Shown: positions 46,732 to 55,896 of the stretch, one piece after another
Position numbering within the stretch: the stretch's first letter is position 1
Layout: every line of letters starts with the position of its first letter
Origin: Methylobacterium sp. 17Sr1-1
Lineage (GTDB): Bacteria; Pseudomonadota; Alphaproteobacteria; Rhizobiales; Beijerinckiaceae
Direction of reading: 5' to 3'
NCBI RefSeq assembly: GCF_003173775.1
Contig: NZ_CP029552.1
Coordinates: 2,117,001-2,181,000 of the forward strand
DNA length: 64,000 nucleotides
Notes under the pieces: generated by a model
What the model was told of the DNA's origin: nothing
The model's database searches: none
Seen by the model: only the letters and a program-made list of their open reading frames with translations
Translations under genes and position numbers: made by a program

Positions 46732-48246
46732 CTACTGCCCCCGCCGCGCCTGCGCGGCGAACCGCACCGCCTCCTCCGCCGCCCGGAACAGGGCCTTCGC
46801 CTTGTTCACGCATTCCTGCTGCTCGGAGGCCGGATCGGAATCGTGCACGATGCCCGCACCCGCCTGGACGTGCATCCGGCCATCCTTGACGATGGCGGTG
46901 CGGAGCACGATGCAGGTGTCCATCTGGCCGTCGGCGCCGAAATAGCCGATGCAGCCACCATAGGGCCCGCGCTTCTCGCGCTCCAATTCGTCGATGATCT
47001 GCATCGCCCGCACCTTGGGCGCCCCCGAGACGGTGCCGGCGGGAAAGCCCGCGGCGAGCGCCGAGAGGGCATCGTGCCGGGGATCGAGGCGGCCCTCGAC
47101 GTTCGACACGATGTGCATGACCTGGCTGTAGAATTCGAGGAAGAACGAATCCGTCACCCGCACGCTGCCGATCTCGGACACGCGGCCGACGTCGTTGCGG
47201 CCGAGGTCGAGCAGCATCAGGTGCTCGGAGCGCTCCTTCGGATCGGCCAATAACTCCTCGGCGAGCGCCCGGTCCTCCTCCGGCGTCGCACCGCGGCGAC
47301 GGGTGCCGGCGATCGGCCGGATGGTGACCGCGCCGTCGCGCACCCGCACCAGGATCTCGGGCGAGGAGCAGACGATCTGGAAATCGCCGAAATCGAGGTA
47401 GCACAGGAACGGCGCCGGGTTGACCCGGCGCAGCGAGCGGTAGAGCGCCAGCGGCGGCAGCGTGAACGGCGCCTCGAAGCGCTGCGACAGCACCACCTGG
47501 AAGATGTCGCCGGCGGCGATGTACTCCTTGGCCCGGGCGACCATGCCGAGGAAATCGTGCGGCGCGATGTTCGAGACCGCGGCGGGGGCGGGAATCTCGG
47601 TCGGGTTCTGTCGCGCCTCGACCGGCAGCGGGCCCTCCAGCGCGTCGGCGGCGCGCTCCAGCCGCGCCAGGGCCGCCTCGTAGGCGGCCCTGGCCGAGAG
47701 GCCGGGCGTAGGGCGGATCGGCGCCACGAGGGCGATCTCGTCGCGCACCGCGTCGAAGATCACCATCACGGTCGGGCGGATTAGGATCGCGTCCGGCACC
47801 CCGATCGGGTCGGGATGGGGGGCGTCGAGCCGCTCCATCTCGCGGACCATGTCGTAGCCGAGATAGCCGAACAGGCCAGCCGCCATCGGGGGCAGGCCGG
47901 GTTCGGCGGGGATCGCGCTCTCGGCGATCAGCGCCCGCAGGCTGTCGAGGGGCGCGGCATCTTCCGGGCTGAAGGCGGCGAGGTCGGGGGCGTTCGCGCG
48001 CTCGGCCCGGCCCTTGGCGCAGCGCCAGATCAGGTCGGGATCGAGCCCGATCATCGAGTAGCGGCCGCGCACGGCGCCGCCCTCGACCGATTCGAGCAGG
48101 AAGGCGGCGCCGTCGCGCCCCGCCTTCAGCTTCAGGAAGGCGGCGACCGGCGTCTCGAGATCGGCCACCAGCGTGGCGCGCAGGAGGACCGGGCGGCCCG
48201 AATCGTAGGCCGCGGCGGCGGCCTCCTGGGACGGTGAGACGAGCAC
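46732..48246 (-). CDS. trpE: Anthranilate synthase component I
   Basis: A 504-residue subunit that converts chorismate and ammonia (from TrpG) to anthranilate, the first step of tryptophan synthesis. The chorismate-binding C-terminal domain shows IAAGDIFQVVLSQRFE, SPEILVRV, RPIAGTRRRG, DLGRNDVGRV, FPAGTVSGAPKVRAMQIIDELE and GCIGYFGADG with conserved residues. The N-terminal regulatory domain contains the LLESVEGG segment of the tryptophan-inhibition site. No trpG is adjacent here. It begins 4 bases after ppiD, so both are likely cotranscribed. Confidence 0.96.
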   Translation of the reverse strand: MLVSPSQEAAAAAYDSGRPVLLRATLVADLETPVAAFLKLKAGRDGAAFLLESVEGGAVRGRYSMIGLDPDLIWRCAKGRAERANAPDLAAFSPEDAAPLDSLRALIAESAIPAEPGLPPMAAGLFGYLGYDMVREMERLDAPHPDPIGVPDAILIRPTVMVIFDAVRDEIALVAPIRPTPGLSARAAYEAALARLERAADALEGPLPVEARQNPTEIPAPAAVSNIAPHDFLGMVARAKEYIAAGDIFQVVLSQRFEAPFTLPPLALYRSLRRVNPAPFLCYLDFGDFQIVCSSPEILVRVRDGAVTIRPIAGTRRRGATPEEDRALAEELLADPKERSEHLMLLDLGRNDVGRVSEIGSVRVTDSFFLEFYSQVMHIVSNVEGRLDPRHDALSALAAGFPAGTVSGAPKVRAMQIIDELEREKRGPYGGCIGYFGADGQMDTCIVLRTAIVKDGRMHVQAGAGIVHDSDPASEQQECVNKAKALFRAAEEAVRFAAQARRGQ

Positions 48247-48250
48247 GGGA

Positions 48251-50155
48251 TCAGTACTCGCCGCCGATGGCGCGGCGGAAGGCGCCCTCGTTCACCGAGA
48301 CGCCGGCCTGCTTCTGGACGTCGGCGATGTATTGGGCGAGCACGTCGTCGGCGAGCGCCGTGCGGTACTGCCCCTCCACCGCGACCGCGCCAGCGGCGGT
48401 CGGCACGAAGGCCGGCACCGTGGCGCCCGTCACCCGGAAGACCACCCGGGCGGTCGCGTCGCCCGAGGCCGTGCCGGCCTTGCCGACCGGGGTCGCGAAC
48501 AGGCGGGCGACGCCCTCGGTCGAGAGGCCGTCGCGGCCGCGGCCGCGGGCGATGTCGGTCGCGGTCTTCGCCTCCTGGCCCAGGGACTTCGCCACCTCCT
48601 CGATCGCCTCGCCCTTGTCAAGCCGCTCGGTCGCCTCGCGCGCCTTGGCGGCGAGGCGGCGCGCGACCTCGTCGGCCTTCCACTGCGCCACCACGGCGTC
48701 GCGGACCTCGGCCAGCGGCTTGTCGTGGGCCGGGTCGATCTTGGTCACGTCGTACCAGACGTAGCCGCCGGAGCGGGTGCGCAGGGCCTCGTTGTCGGCG
48801 CCCATGTCGCTGCGGAAGATCGCCGCCAGCGTCGCGTCCTTGTCGGGGATCGCGTCGACCGTCTTCCCCTGCGGGTCCTGGCCCCGCGCATCGACCGCCG
48901 GCACGGTGACGAGGGCGAGGCCCTGCTCGCGGGCGATGTCGGCCAGCGGCTTGGCGCCGGCGCGCTGGTCCTCGATCGCGTCGTGAACCTTCTCGAGCCC
49001 GTCCCGGGCCTTGTCGAGGGCGACCTCCTGGCGGACCTCGCCGGCCACCTCCTCGAACGGCTTGCGGGCGCCGGGCTGCACGTTGGTCACCCGCAGGAGC
49101 ACCGTGCCGAAGCGGCCCTTGACCGGCTCGCTCACGGCGTTCGGCTCGGCCGCGAAGGCGGCGTCGGCGACCGCCGGGTCGAACAGCTCGGACTTGGCGA
49201 AGGTGCCGAGGTCGAGCGCCTTGGCGTCGAGGCCGCGCTCGGTCGCGACCTGGTCGAAGGTCACCGCGTTGCTGCGGATGCGGGCGAGCGCGGCCGCCGC
49301 GTCGGCGTCGTTCGGGAATACGATCTGCTGGATCGACCGCTTCTCGGGGGTGCCGAAGCGGCTCTTCTCAGCTTCGTAGCGGGCGCGGGCCTCGGCCTCC
49401 GGCACCGCGTCGGGCTTCGCCAGCGTCGCCGGATCGAGGACGAGCAGGTTGACGCTGCGGTATTCCGGCGCCCGGAACGCGCTCTTGCGCTCGGTGTAGA
49501 AGGTGTTCACCTCCTCGTCGGTCGGGGCCGGGATCTCGCCCGCGGCCGCATCCGGCAGGGTGAAATAGGCGGCCGCGCGGCGCTCGGCGGTGTAGCGGTG
49601 GATCGCCTCGCGGGCGGCGAGCGGCACCGGCAGGTCGGCGGTGATCGCGTCGGCGAGCTGGAGGCGGGCGGCCACGGCGCGTTGCTCCTGCACAAAGCCC
49701 TGCTCGGTCAGGCCGGCCTGGCGCAGCGTATCGCGAAACGTGTTGACGTCGAAGGCGCCGTTCACGCCCTTGAAGGCCGGCTCCTCCTGGATCAGCCGCA
49801 CCACGGCAGTATCGGGGATGCGCAGGCCCAGATCCTTGGTCTTCTGGTCGAGGGAGGCCTCGGTGATGAGCTGGGCCAGCACCTGCCGGTCGAGGCCGAG
49901 CGCCCGGGCCTGATCCGGGGTGATCGGCCGCCGGCTCTGGCGCGACAGGCGCTGGAGCTGGTTCTGGTAGGCGGTGCGCAGGGCCTCGGCCGGGATCTGC
50001 GTGCTGCCGACCGTGGCGACCGCGTTGCTGCCGCCGCCCCGGAAGATGTCGCCGATGCCGAAGATGGCGAGGCCCGCGATCAGGAGGCCGAACACCACCG
50101 TCACCACGATCTTGCCGAGCCAGCTCTGGCTGGCGGCGCGGAACCCCTGGAGCAT
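48251..50155 (-). CDS. ppiD: Periplasmic folding chaperone/peptidyl-prolyl isomerase PpiD-like
   Basis: A 634-residue inner-membrane-anchored protein facing the periplasm. It has an N-terminal cytoplasmic stub and one helix (GKIVVTVVFGLLIAGLAIFGIGDIF), a SurA_N-like chaperone domain (residues about 40-180), and a parvulin-type PpiC domain around 240-380 (EKRSIQQIVFPNDADAAAALARIRSN). A second helical chaperone region follows. The start at 50155 (MLQGFRAASQSWLGK) has GAGGA 6 bases away. The frame is open far upstream without coding signal. It diverges from tpiA and precedes trpE with a 4-base gap. Confidence 0.92.
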   Translation of the reverse strand: MLQGFRAASQSWLGKIVVTVVFGLLIAGLAIFGIGDIFRGGGSNAVATVGSTQIPAEALRTAYQNQLQRLSRQSRRPITPDQARALGLDRQVLAQLITEASLDQKTKDLGLRIPDTAVVRLIQEEPAFKGVNGAFDVNTFRDTLRQAGLTEQGFVQEQRAVAARLQLADAITADLPVPLAAREAIHRYTAERRAAAYFTLPDAAAGEIPAPTDEEVNTFYTERKSAFRAPEYRSVNLLVLDPATLAKPDAVPEAEARARYEAEKSRFGTPEKRSIQQIVFPNDADAAAALARIRSNAVTFDQVATERGLDAKALDLGTFAKSELFDPAVADAAFAAEPNAVSEPVKGRFGTVLLRVTNVQPGARKPFEEVAGEVRQEVALDKARDGLEKVHDAIEDQRAGAKPLADIAREQGLALVTVPAVDARGQDPQGKTVDAIPDKDATLAAIFRSDMGADNEALRTRSGGYVWYDVTKIDPAHDKPLAEVRDAVVAQWKADEVARRLAAKAREATERLDKGEAIEEVAKSLGQEAKTATDIARGRGRDGLSTEGVARLFATPVGKAGTASGDATARVVFRVTGATVPAFVPTAAGAVAVEGQYRTALADDVLAQYIADVQKQAGVSVNEGAFRRAIGGEY

Positions 50156-50320
50156 CGCGATCCTCGAAAACCTGGGGGCGCCGCCCGCACGGGGACGCCC
50201 TGAATCCGGCCGCGATACCGCATAAGCGCCGCTAGGCAAAGAGCGGCGCCGGCTGCCGGTTTGCCGCCCGGCGGCGGACCTGTTACCCGGCAACGCTTGG
50301 TGACGATCCGGGGAGACGTG

Positions 50321-51082
50321 ATGACGACCGAACGGCCGCGCCCGCTGGTGGCGGGAAACTGGAAGATGAACGGCCTCCAGGCCTCGCTGAAGGTGGCCGA
50401 GTCCGTCCGCGACGGCCTCGATGCGGGGTTGGCGCAGCGGATCGACGTGCTGGTCTGCCCGCCCGCGACCCTGGTCGGCGCGATGGCCGCGACGCTGAAG
50501 GGCTCCCCCGTCAAGGTCGGCGGACAGGACGTGCATGCCGAGGCGAGCGGCGCCTATACGGGCGACGTCTCGGCCGAGATGCTGGCGGATCTCGGTGCGA
50601 CCTATACCATCGTCGGCCATTCCGAGCGCCGGGCCTATCACCACGAGAGCGACGCCGACATCCGCGCCAAGGCGCTCGCCGCCCGCCGGGCCGGGCTCGT
50701 CGCGATCATCTGCGTCGGCGAGACCCGCGAGGAGCGCGAGGCCGGCCGGACGCTTGAGATCGTGCGCGGCCAGCTCGCCGGCTCGCTCCCCGACGGCGCG
50801 ACGGCCGCCGACACGGTGATCGCCTACGAGCCGGTCTGGGCGATCGGCACCGGGCTCACCCCCACGGTGGACGACGTCGCCGAGGTGCACGCGCTGATCC
50901 GCCAGGAGCTGGAGAGCCGGCTCGGCGGGGAGGGGGCGAAGGTGCGGATCCTCTACGGCGGCTCGGTGAAGCCCTCGAACGCGGCCGAGTTGATGGGCGT
51001 TCCCCATGTCGACGGCGCGCTCGTGGGCGGGGCGAGCCTGAAGGCCGAGGATTTCTTAGGCATCGCGGCGGCGTATCGCTGA
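50321..51082 (+). CDS. tpiA: Triosephosphate isomerase
   Basis: A 253-residue TIM-barrel enzyme interconverting DHAP and glyceraldehyde-3-phosphate. It contains GNWKMN (catalytic Lys), the catalytic His in IVGHSERR, the catalytic Glu in [11 protein letters not shown] and the phosphate-binding [10 protein letters not shown] and GALVGGASL. Length and motifs are standard. The ATG at 50321 follows GGGGAGACG. It is divergent from ppiD with a 165-base gap. Confidence 0.97.
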   Translation: MTTERPRPLVAGNWKMNGLQASLKVAESVRDGLDAGLAQRIDVLVCPPATLVGAMAATLKGSPVKVGGQDVHAEASGAYTGDVSAEMLADLGATYTIVGHSERRAYHHESDADIRAKALAARRAGLVAIICVGETREEREAGRTLEIVRGQLAGSLPDGATAADTVIAYEPVWAIGTGLTPTVDDVAEVHALIRQELESRLGGEGAKVRILYGGSVKPSNAAELMGVPHVDGALVGGASLKAEDFLGIAAAYR

Positions 51083-51170
51083 GATTGGTCGGGGCGTCTG
51101 TCCGATCATCGACATTCGTCGGAGCGGCGGGACCGTCTTGCTTGCGCACCGCGGTCTCGCGTTCGGCGAA

Positions 51171-51270
51171 AGCATTTATCGGCGGAGCGGATGCCGGCTC
51201 GCCATAGAAGATTCTGCAATATCTATACGTTGGAGCACCATCCGATCGCCCTGCGATCGGATGGTGCTCC
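51171..51270. repeat. Two-hairpin intergenic element, diverged full copy D
   Basis: Aligns over ~100 bases with copy B at 22489. The left part (AGCATTTATCGGCGGAGCGG) is a degraded version of its first hairpin, followed by a linker and a well-conserved second hairpin (51232-51270): 17-bp perfect stem GGAGCACCATCCGATCG, 5-base loop. Sequence of the stem shows compensating changes relative to copy B (CCCC/GGGG to CACC/GGTG), so its structure is preserved. Confidence 0.8.
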
Positions 51271-51330
51271 GGAGGCCTGTGCCGACAAGACCCGCTAGCG
51301 CCGGTCGGCATGCCGTACCAACGTCGATCC

Positions 51331-51624
51331 ATGCGGATCGAGTTCGACGAGCCGAAGCGGCAGCGCAACCTGGAGAAGCACGGCTTCGATCTCGCGGACT
51401 TCTCCCGCTGCTTCGACCGCGACAGTGCCGAGCGGATCGAGACGGCCCCGAGCCGCACCGGTCGGGCGCGCTACCTGCTGATCGGCCGCTGGAACGACGA
51501 GGTCGTGGTGCTCGGCGGCGAGGCGTTGTCCCTGGTGAGCCCGAGGCGCGCGAGGTGGGGTGAGAGGAACACTTTTGAGCCCATTCGCCGAGCCCGAACA
51601 TCCGTCGATCACGACCTCGGATGA
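51331..51624 (+). CDS. brnT: BrnT-family toxin
   Basis: A 97-residue protein of the BrnT (RelE-superfamily fold) ribonuclease toxin family. Family features are MRIEFDEPKRQRNLEKHGFDLADFSRCFD at the start (D-E-x-K-x2-x-N-x2-KHG), RYLLIGRWNDEVVVL in the core, and SPRRARWGERNTFEP near the end with the conserved Arg-Ala and Glu-Arg. The turn after VVVL seems about four residues shorter than usual. Such toxins cleave RNA and are neutralised by BrnA, which represses the operon. Overlaps the brnA start by about 65 bases. Confidence 0.85.
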   Translation: MRIEFDEPKRQRNLEKHGFDLADFSRCFDRDSAERIETAPSRTGRARYLLIGRWNDEVVVLGGEALSLVSPRRARWGERNTFEPIRRARTSVDHDLG

Positions 51625-51940
51625 GAACTGGGATTGGGACGGCGACATCCCTGAGTTGACGGCCGAGGAGCTTGCCACGATGCGCCCGGCGCGCGAGGCG
51701 CTGCCGCCGGACGTGTTCGCCGCCCTGCCGAGCCGTAGCGGCCAGCCGGAAGCGACGCCCCACCAGGAACTCGTTACCCTGCGCCTGGATTCGGAGGTGG
51801 TCGAGGCGTTCAGGGCGACCGGGCCCGGTTGGGAGACCCGGATCAACTCCATCCTGGCTCTCGCCATCCGACCGCTCGCGCGGAATCTCGACGTGCGGAG
51901 GCGATCGAGCAGCGGGCGAAGCGACAAGCGCGTGAACTGA
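51560..51940 (+). CDS. brnA: BrnA-family antitoxin
   Basis: A 126-residue antitoxin with an N-terminal disordered region that binds BrnT and a C-terminal ribbon-helix-helix DNA-binding domain (ELVTLRLDSEVVEAFRATGPGWETRINSILALAIR), which fits BrnA. The C-terminus carries an extra basic tail (RRRSSSGRSDKR). The start is a GTG at 51560 with a GAGG ahead; a TTG at 51575 with AGAGGA is equally possible. Overlap with brnT points to translational coupling. Autorepression by the RHH domain is inferred from the family. Confidence 0.85.
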   Translation: MRGTLLSPFAEPEHPSITTSDENWDWDGDIPELTAEELATMRPAREALPPDVFAALPSRSGQPEATPHQELVTLRLDSEVVEAFRATGPGWETRINSILALAIRPLARNLDVRRRSSSGRSDKRVN

Positions 51941-52076
51941 TGCGCCGGCGGCGCCAAGCCTGAGCCCCCCAGGGACCGCGTCGGACGGCTGACTGGCAAC
52001 GTCGGATCACGGTCGCAGCCGGCGATCCATGGTGCCGACTGGCGCCGAGTGAGTAGCGCCTGAGCGTGACGGATGC

Positions 52077-52152
52077 TGGTGGGCGGTGACGGGCTCGAAC
52101 CGCCGACCCTCTCGGTGTAAACGAGATGCTCTACCAACTGAGCTAACCGCCC
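52077..52152 (-). tRNA. tRNA-Val (UAC)
   Basis: 76 bases including an encoded 3' CCA. Acceptor stem GGGCGGT/ACCGCCC, D-arm GCTC-AGTTGGTAGA-GC, anticodon stem-loop TCTCG-TTTACAC-CGAGA with anticodon UAC, and T-loop TTCGAGC all fold normally. It is separated from the tRNA-Asp cluster by about 200 bases on the opposite strand. Confidence 0.95.
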
Positions 52153-52299
52153 GGGTGCCGGCATCGTTAAGGCGCCTCGCCCGAGAGTGCAAGGCTTCGC
52201 GTGCAGCCCGTGCTCCCGCGTCGGGGGACCGCCGCGAGGGCCGCCGACATCCCGGCCTCGGCCCCCCGCCACCCCTCCCGACTTTCTTGAGCCGGCGGC

Positions 52300-52328
52300 T
52301 TGACAGGGTAGGGGGCTCCCCATACACC
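52300..52328 (+). promoter_or_regulatory. Candidate promoter of the tRNA-Asp cluster
   Basis: A perfect TTGACA (52300-52305) followed after 17 bases by TACACC, 29 bases before the first tRNA-Asp. The -35 is consensus and the -10 is only partial. Confidence 0.5.
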
Positions 52329-52357
52329 GCGGCCATCGCAGCACTGCGAGACGCCGG

Positions 52358-52434
52358 GCGGACGTAGCTCAGTCGGTTAGAGTGCCGGCCTGTCACGCCG
52401 GAGGTCGCGGGTTCGAGCCCCGTCGTCCGCGCCA
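52358..52434 (+). tRNA. tRNA-Asp (GUC), copy 1
   Basis: 77 bases including encoded CCA. Acceptor stem GCGGACG/CGTCCGC with discriminator G, anticodon stem CCGGC/GCCGG and anticodon GUC in CTGTCAC. The body is identical to copy 2. It is the substrate expected for the gluQRS product in this window. Confidence 0.97.
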
Positions 52435-52478
52435 CTTCCTTCATCGGAAAGGCGTTTCTGTAGTGCATAGCGCCCTGT

Positions 52479-52555
52479 GCGGACGTAGCTCAGTCGGTTA
52501 GAGTGCCGGCCTGTCACGCCGGAGGTCGCGGGTTCGAGCCCCGTCGTCCGCGCCA
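52479..52555 (+). tRNA. tRNA-Asp (GUC), copy 2
   Basis: 77 bases including CCA, identical to copy 1 throughout the mature tRNA. The 44-base spacer to copy 1 contains no further structure and differs from the next spacer. Confidence 0.97.
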
Positions 52556-52611
52556 CTTCTCCTTCGGAGGAGGGGCAGCCCACAGCTGCAGGGTTGATGC
52601 GAGCGCGCCGC

Positions 52612-52688
52612 GCGGGCGTAGCTCAGTTGGTTAGAGTGCCGGCCTGTCACGCCGGAGGTCGCGGGTTCGAGCCCCGTCGCCCGCGCCA
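52612..52688 (+). tRNA. tRNA-Asp (GUC), copy 3 with acceptor-stem variant
   Basis: 77 bases including CCA. It differs from copies 1 and 2 at the fifth acceptor pair (A-T replaced by G-C: GCGGGCG/CGCCCGC) and has TTGG instead of TCGG in the D-loop. The pair of changes preserves the stem. Confidence 0.97.
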
Positions 52689-52802
52689 CTCGCCGCCGAC
52701 GACACCGATCTTCCATCAAAAGCATCGATGTAAGAGCCTGACGCTAAGGCACCATCAAGCATCCCCGTCTTATCGTCTCGCCGGACGAGGCGGGGATCGA
52801 CG

Positions 52803-54500
52803 ATGACTTGGTCTGGGGTATCTTGGTCGAACATGAGCGTGAGCCGGCAGTTCGCCGTGATGATGGCAGCGGCGGTGATCGGCTTCTCCGCCGTGGTGGC
52901 CTATGCCCTGCGGGCCAACCACGACAGCCTGATCGCCGAGCGGGTTGCCAAGATGCGCGCCCTCTCCGACGTGGCGCTCGCCGCCGCCACGAGCCTGGAG
53001 GCGCAGGCCGCGGCCGGCACGATGAGCCGCGAGGCGGCCCTCGCGGCGTTCCGCGCCCGCGCCCACGACATGCGCTACGAGGGCGACAACTACCTCGCGG
53101 TCTACGACGTCTCCGGCACCGCCCTGGTGATCCCGCCCAAGCCCGAGTGGATCGGCAAGGACATGAGCGGGCTGAAGGACGCCGGCGGCCTGCTCCTCGT
53201 CAAGGCGATCGTCGACATCGCCCGGTCGGGCACGCCCGGCACCCTGCGCTACGTCTTCCCCCGCCCGGGCGGCACCGCCCACGTGCCGAAGCTCAGCTAC
53301 ATCCAGGGCTTCGCGCCATGGGGGCTCGCGATCTTCACCGGCGTCTACATCGACGACATCGAGGCGGCGTTCTGGCGGCAGGCGCTCTGGCTGTGCGGCA
53401 TCGCAGGCGCGGCCCTGGTCGGCGTCGGATTGCTCGGGCTGCTCGGGTGGCGCTCCATCGTCGGCGGGCTCGAGGGCCTGAGCGGGGCGACGGCAGCGCT
53501 CGCGCAGGGGCGCTACGACCTCGCGGTGCCGGGCACGGGGCGGCGCGACGAGATCGGCGGCATCGCCCGCGCCATCGACGGCTTCCGCCTGGTGCTGATG
53601 GAGCGCGAGACGCTGGCGGCCGAGCGCGATGCGAGCGCGGCGCAGGCCCGCCGCGCCGAGCAGGTCGGCCAGGCGGTCAGGACCTTCGAGAGCAAGGTGG
53701 CGGAGGTGCTGGCGCAGGTCGACGCCGCCGCCCGGGACCTCGACGCGACGGCGCGGGCGATGTCCGGCACCGCCGCCGAGGCCGCCGGACGGGCCGGCAC
53801 CGCAGCCATCTCGGCGGCGGACGCCTCCCGCGAGGCCGGGGGGCTGGCGGAGGCGGCCGACGGGCTCGGCCGCTCGGTCGCGGCGGTCGGCGCGGACGTG
53901 CGCGAGGCGGCCGCGATGGCGCGGGACGCGGTGACCGGGACCGACCGCACGGCGGCCGTCATGCAGAGCCTCAGCGAGGCCGCCGCCCGCATCGGCGACG
54001 TGGTCTCGGTGATCGCCGGCGTCGCCTCGCAGACGAACCTCCTGGCGCTCAACGCGACGATCGAGGCGGCCCGGGCGGGCGAAGCGGGCCGCGGCTTCGC
54101 GGTGGTCGCGGCGGAGGTCAAGCAGCTCGCCGGCCAGACCGACCGGGCGACGCAGGAGATCGCCGCCCAGGTCGCGGCGATCCAGGACACGACGCGCCAG
54201 GCGGCGAGCGCGATGGGCGAGGTCGCGACCCAGGCCCGCGCCATCAGCGGCGTCTCGGCCCGGGTAGCCACGGCGGTCGAGGCGCAGGTCGGCGCCACCC
54301 AGGCGATCGTGTCGGGCGTGGCGCAGGCCGCCTCCGGGACCGCCGTGGTGAGCGGCTCGGTCGAGGGGCTCGCCCTCGACGCCGAGGCCACCGGCCAGGC
54401 CGCCCGGCAGGTGCTCACCGCCGCCGACACCGTCGCGCGGCAATCGGCCAGCATCGGCGCCGAGGTGAACCGCTTCCTCGCCACCCTGCGGGCGGCCTGA
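52803..54500 (+). CDS. Methyl-accepting chemotaxis protein with single-Cache sensor
   Basis: A 565-residue chemoreceptor. It has an N-terminal transmembrane helix ([20 protein letters not shown]), a periplasmic single-Cache domain (residues about 35-195: [27 protein letters not shown] then [22 protein letters not shown]), a second helix, HAMP, and a signalling domain with the highly conserved hairpin tip [33 protein letters not shown]. It would relay ligand binding to CheA/CheW; the ligand is unknown. An ATG at 52833 (MSVSRQF) is a second possible start; 52803 has the better ribosome site. No che genes nearby. Confidence 0.93.
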   Translation: MTWSGVSWSNMSVSRQFAVMMAAAVIGFSAVVAYALRANHDSLIAERVAKMRALSDVALAAATSLEAQAAAGTMSREAALAAFRARAHDMRYEGDNYLAVYDVSGTALVIPPKPEWIGKDMSGLKDAGGLLLVKAIVDIARSGTPGTLRYVFPRPGGTAHVPKLSYIQGFAPWGLAIFTGVYIDDIEAAFWRQALWLCGIAGAALVGVGLLGLLGWRSIVGGLEGLSGATAALAQGRYDLAVPGTGRRDEIGGIARAIDGFRLVLMERETLAAERDASAAQARRAEQVGQAVRTFESKVAEVLAQVDAAARDLDATARAMSGTAAEAAGRAGTAAISAADASREAGGLAEAADGLGRSVAAVGADVREAAAMARDAVTGTDRTAAVMQSLSEAAARIGDVVSVIAGVASQTNLLALNATIEAARAGEAGRGFAVVAAEVKQLAGQTDRATQEIAAQVAAIQDTTRQAASAMGEVATQARAISGVSARVATAVEAQVGATQAIVSGVAQAASGTAVVSGSVEGLALDAEATGQAARQVLTAADTVARQSASIGAEVNRFLATLRAA

Positions 54501-54602
54501 GCCCGGAAACCCTCGCGGACGTGCCCACCCCGAAAATCTCCACAATCGCCCGACAGGTGGCGCTCTCGCGCGGCGCCGCCGCGTCCAGGGCTTCGAGAGA
54601 CG

Positions 54603-55145
54603 ATGTCGCATCCGCTCCGTTCGACGGTTCCCGCTCCCGTTCCGGCGGAGGTTTCGCGGCGCGGCCTCGTGACGATCGTGCTCGTCGGCGCAGGATTGGC
54701 GCTCGCCGGCTGCAGCGGCTCGGCGATCCTGCCCGCGCCCGACCTGCCGACCACGCCGGTGATCCTCGACGAGGCCGCGGCGGCGGCCGCGATCTCGCGC
54801 TATCGGGCGAGCCACGGCCTCGGGCCGGTGGTGATCGATTCCTCGCTGATCCGCGCCGCCTCCTACCAGGCAGAGGCCAATGCCCGGGCCGGCCAGCTCT
54901 CGCACGAGATCGGCGGCACCTTCGACGCGCGGCTCAAGCGCGCCGGCTTCGGTGGCCGCTACGCCGCCGAGAACCTGAGCGCGGGCTCCGCCACCTTCGA
55001 CGACGTGCTGAAGCGCTGGCAGGTCTCGCCCGAGCACAACCGCAACATGCTGATGCCGCAGGTCCGCCGCGTCGGCATCGCCCGGGTGGATGCGCCCGGC
55101 AGCCGCTACAAACGGTTCTGGGCGCTGATCCTGTCGGACGGCTGA
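54603..55145 (+). CDS. CAP-domain (SCP-like) lipoprotein
   Basis: A 180-residue exported protein. A lipobox-like LALAGC (cysteine about residue 37) suggests a lipoprotein anchored to a membrane. The mature part is a CAP/SCP domain with the usual start ISRYRASHGLGPVVIDSSLIRAASYQAEANARAGQLSHEIGG and the conserved His, followed by GRYAAENLSAGSATFDDVLKRWQVSPEHNRNMLMPQVRRVGIAR. CAP proteins have diverse extracellular roles and no enzymatic function is predictable. It reads toward nuoA. Confidence 0.85.
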   Translation: MSHPLRSTVPAPVPAEVSRRGLVTIVLVGAGLALAGCSGSAILPAPDLPTTPVILDEAAAAAAISRYRASHGLGPVVIDSSLIRAASYQAEANARAGQLSHEIGGTFDARLKRAGFGGRYAAENLSAGSATFDDVLKRWQVSPEHNRNMLMPQVRRVGIARVDAPGSRYKRFWALILSDG

Positions 55146-55477
55146 AAACGCGCTGCCGCACCGCGGAATGGGGCCGAAACGCCCCGAAACACCCCGGAAG
55201 GCCGGGCCCCTGCGACGATCCTCCCCGCCCGCCGGACCCTTCCGGGCGTTGTGCGCCGGGCATGAGCTCCTATCTTGCTTGCAGACGTTCGCGGTTTGTG
55301 CGGTGCGAACGCCCCTTGTTTCGCAATACCCGCTCGTTTAAGCCTCGCGCACCTTCCGGGCTTTGGAACCGTTCCGAGAACGGCCCCGGCGGCCGGGTTC
55401 CACCCGGGCACGCGCCAAGGCTCACGTTTATGGCTCGCGCTCACCCAAGGCCACGCGCCTACCCTTGAGGATGCTCG
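55146..55477. other. 332-base region before the complex I operon
   Basis: Gap between the CAP lipoprotein and nuoA. It contains the nuo promoter by position, but no confident -35/-10 pair was seen. A GC-rich direct repeat-like stretch (CGAAACGCCCCGAAACACCCC near 55172-55192) and a TTGCTTGCAGACG stretch near 55274 are the only notable features. No repeat-family copy. Confidence 0.4.
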
Positions 55478-55843
55478 ATGAACGGCCTCCTGTCGGATTA
55501 CCTGCCGCTGGTGATCTTCATCGGCGTCTCCCTCTTCATCGCCGCGGCGCTCCTCGTGGCCCCGTTCCTGGTGGCCTATAACAGCCCGGACCCGGAGAAG
55601 CTCTCGGCCTACGAGTGCGGGTTCAACGCCTTCGACGACGCGCGCATGAAGTTCGACGTGCGCTTCTACCTCGTCGCCATCCTGTTCATCATCTTCGACC
55701 TCGAAGTGGCCTTCCTGTTCCCGTGGGCGATCACGTTCGGGGACCTCGGCTGGTTCGGCTTCTGGTCGATGATGCTCTTCCTCGGCGTGCTCACCGTCGG
55801 CTTCGTCTACGAGTGGCGCAAGGGCGCCCTCGAGTGGGACTAG
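55478..55843 (+). CDS. nuoA: NADH-quinone oxidoreductase subunit A
   Basis: A 121-residue membrane subunit of respiratory complex I with three helices. Diagnostic segment [42 protein letters not shown] includes the conserved ECG-x4 loop and acidic residues of the quinone-linked loop. It begins the operon; a GAGGAT ribosome site lies before the start. Confidence 0.97.
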   Translation: MNGLLSDYLPLVIFIGVSLFIAAALLVAPFLVAYNSPDPEKLSAYECGFNAFDDARMKFDVRFYLVAILFIIFDLEVAFLFPWAITFGDLGWFGFWSMMLFLGVLTVGFVYEWRKGALEWD

Positions 55844-55896
55844 AAGCCCGAGACGCGTAGACGCCGCCCCCGAGACGAGAAGCACCGGACCCCACC

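Noticed and set aside
51171..52688. Integrative element bounded by the tRNA genes, carrying the toxin-antitoxin pair
   Set aside because: No integrase or direct repeat of a tRNA 3' end was seen; the tRNA genes are intact and base composition does not shift visibly.
52007..52834. Minus-strand open frames across the tRNA cluster giving repeated GARTRDLRRDRPAL-type peptides
   Set aside because: These are antisense translations of the tRNA-Asp genes, a well-known source of false proteins; the repeated peptide is the repeated tRNA.
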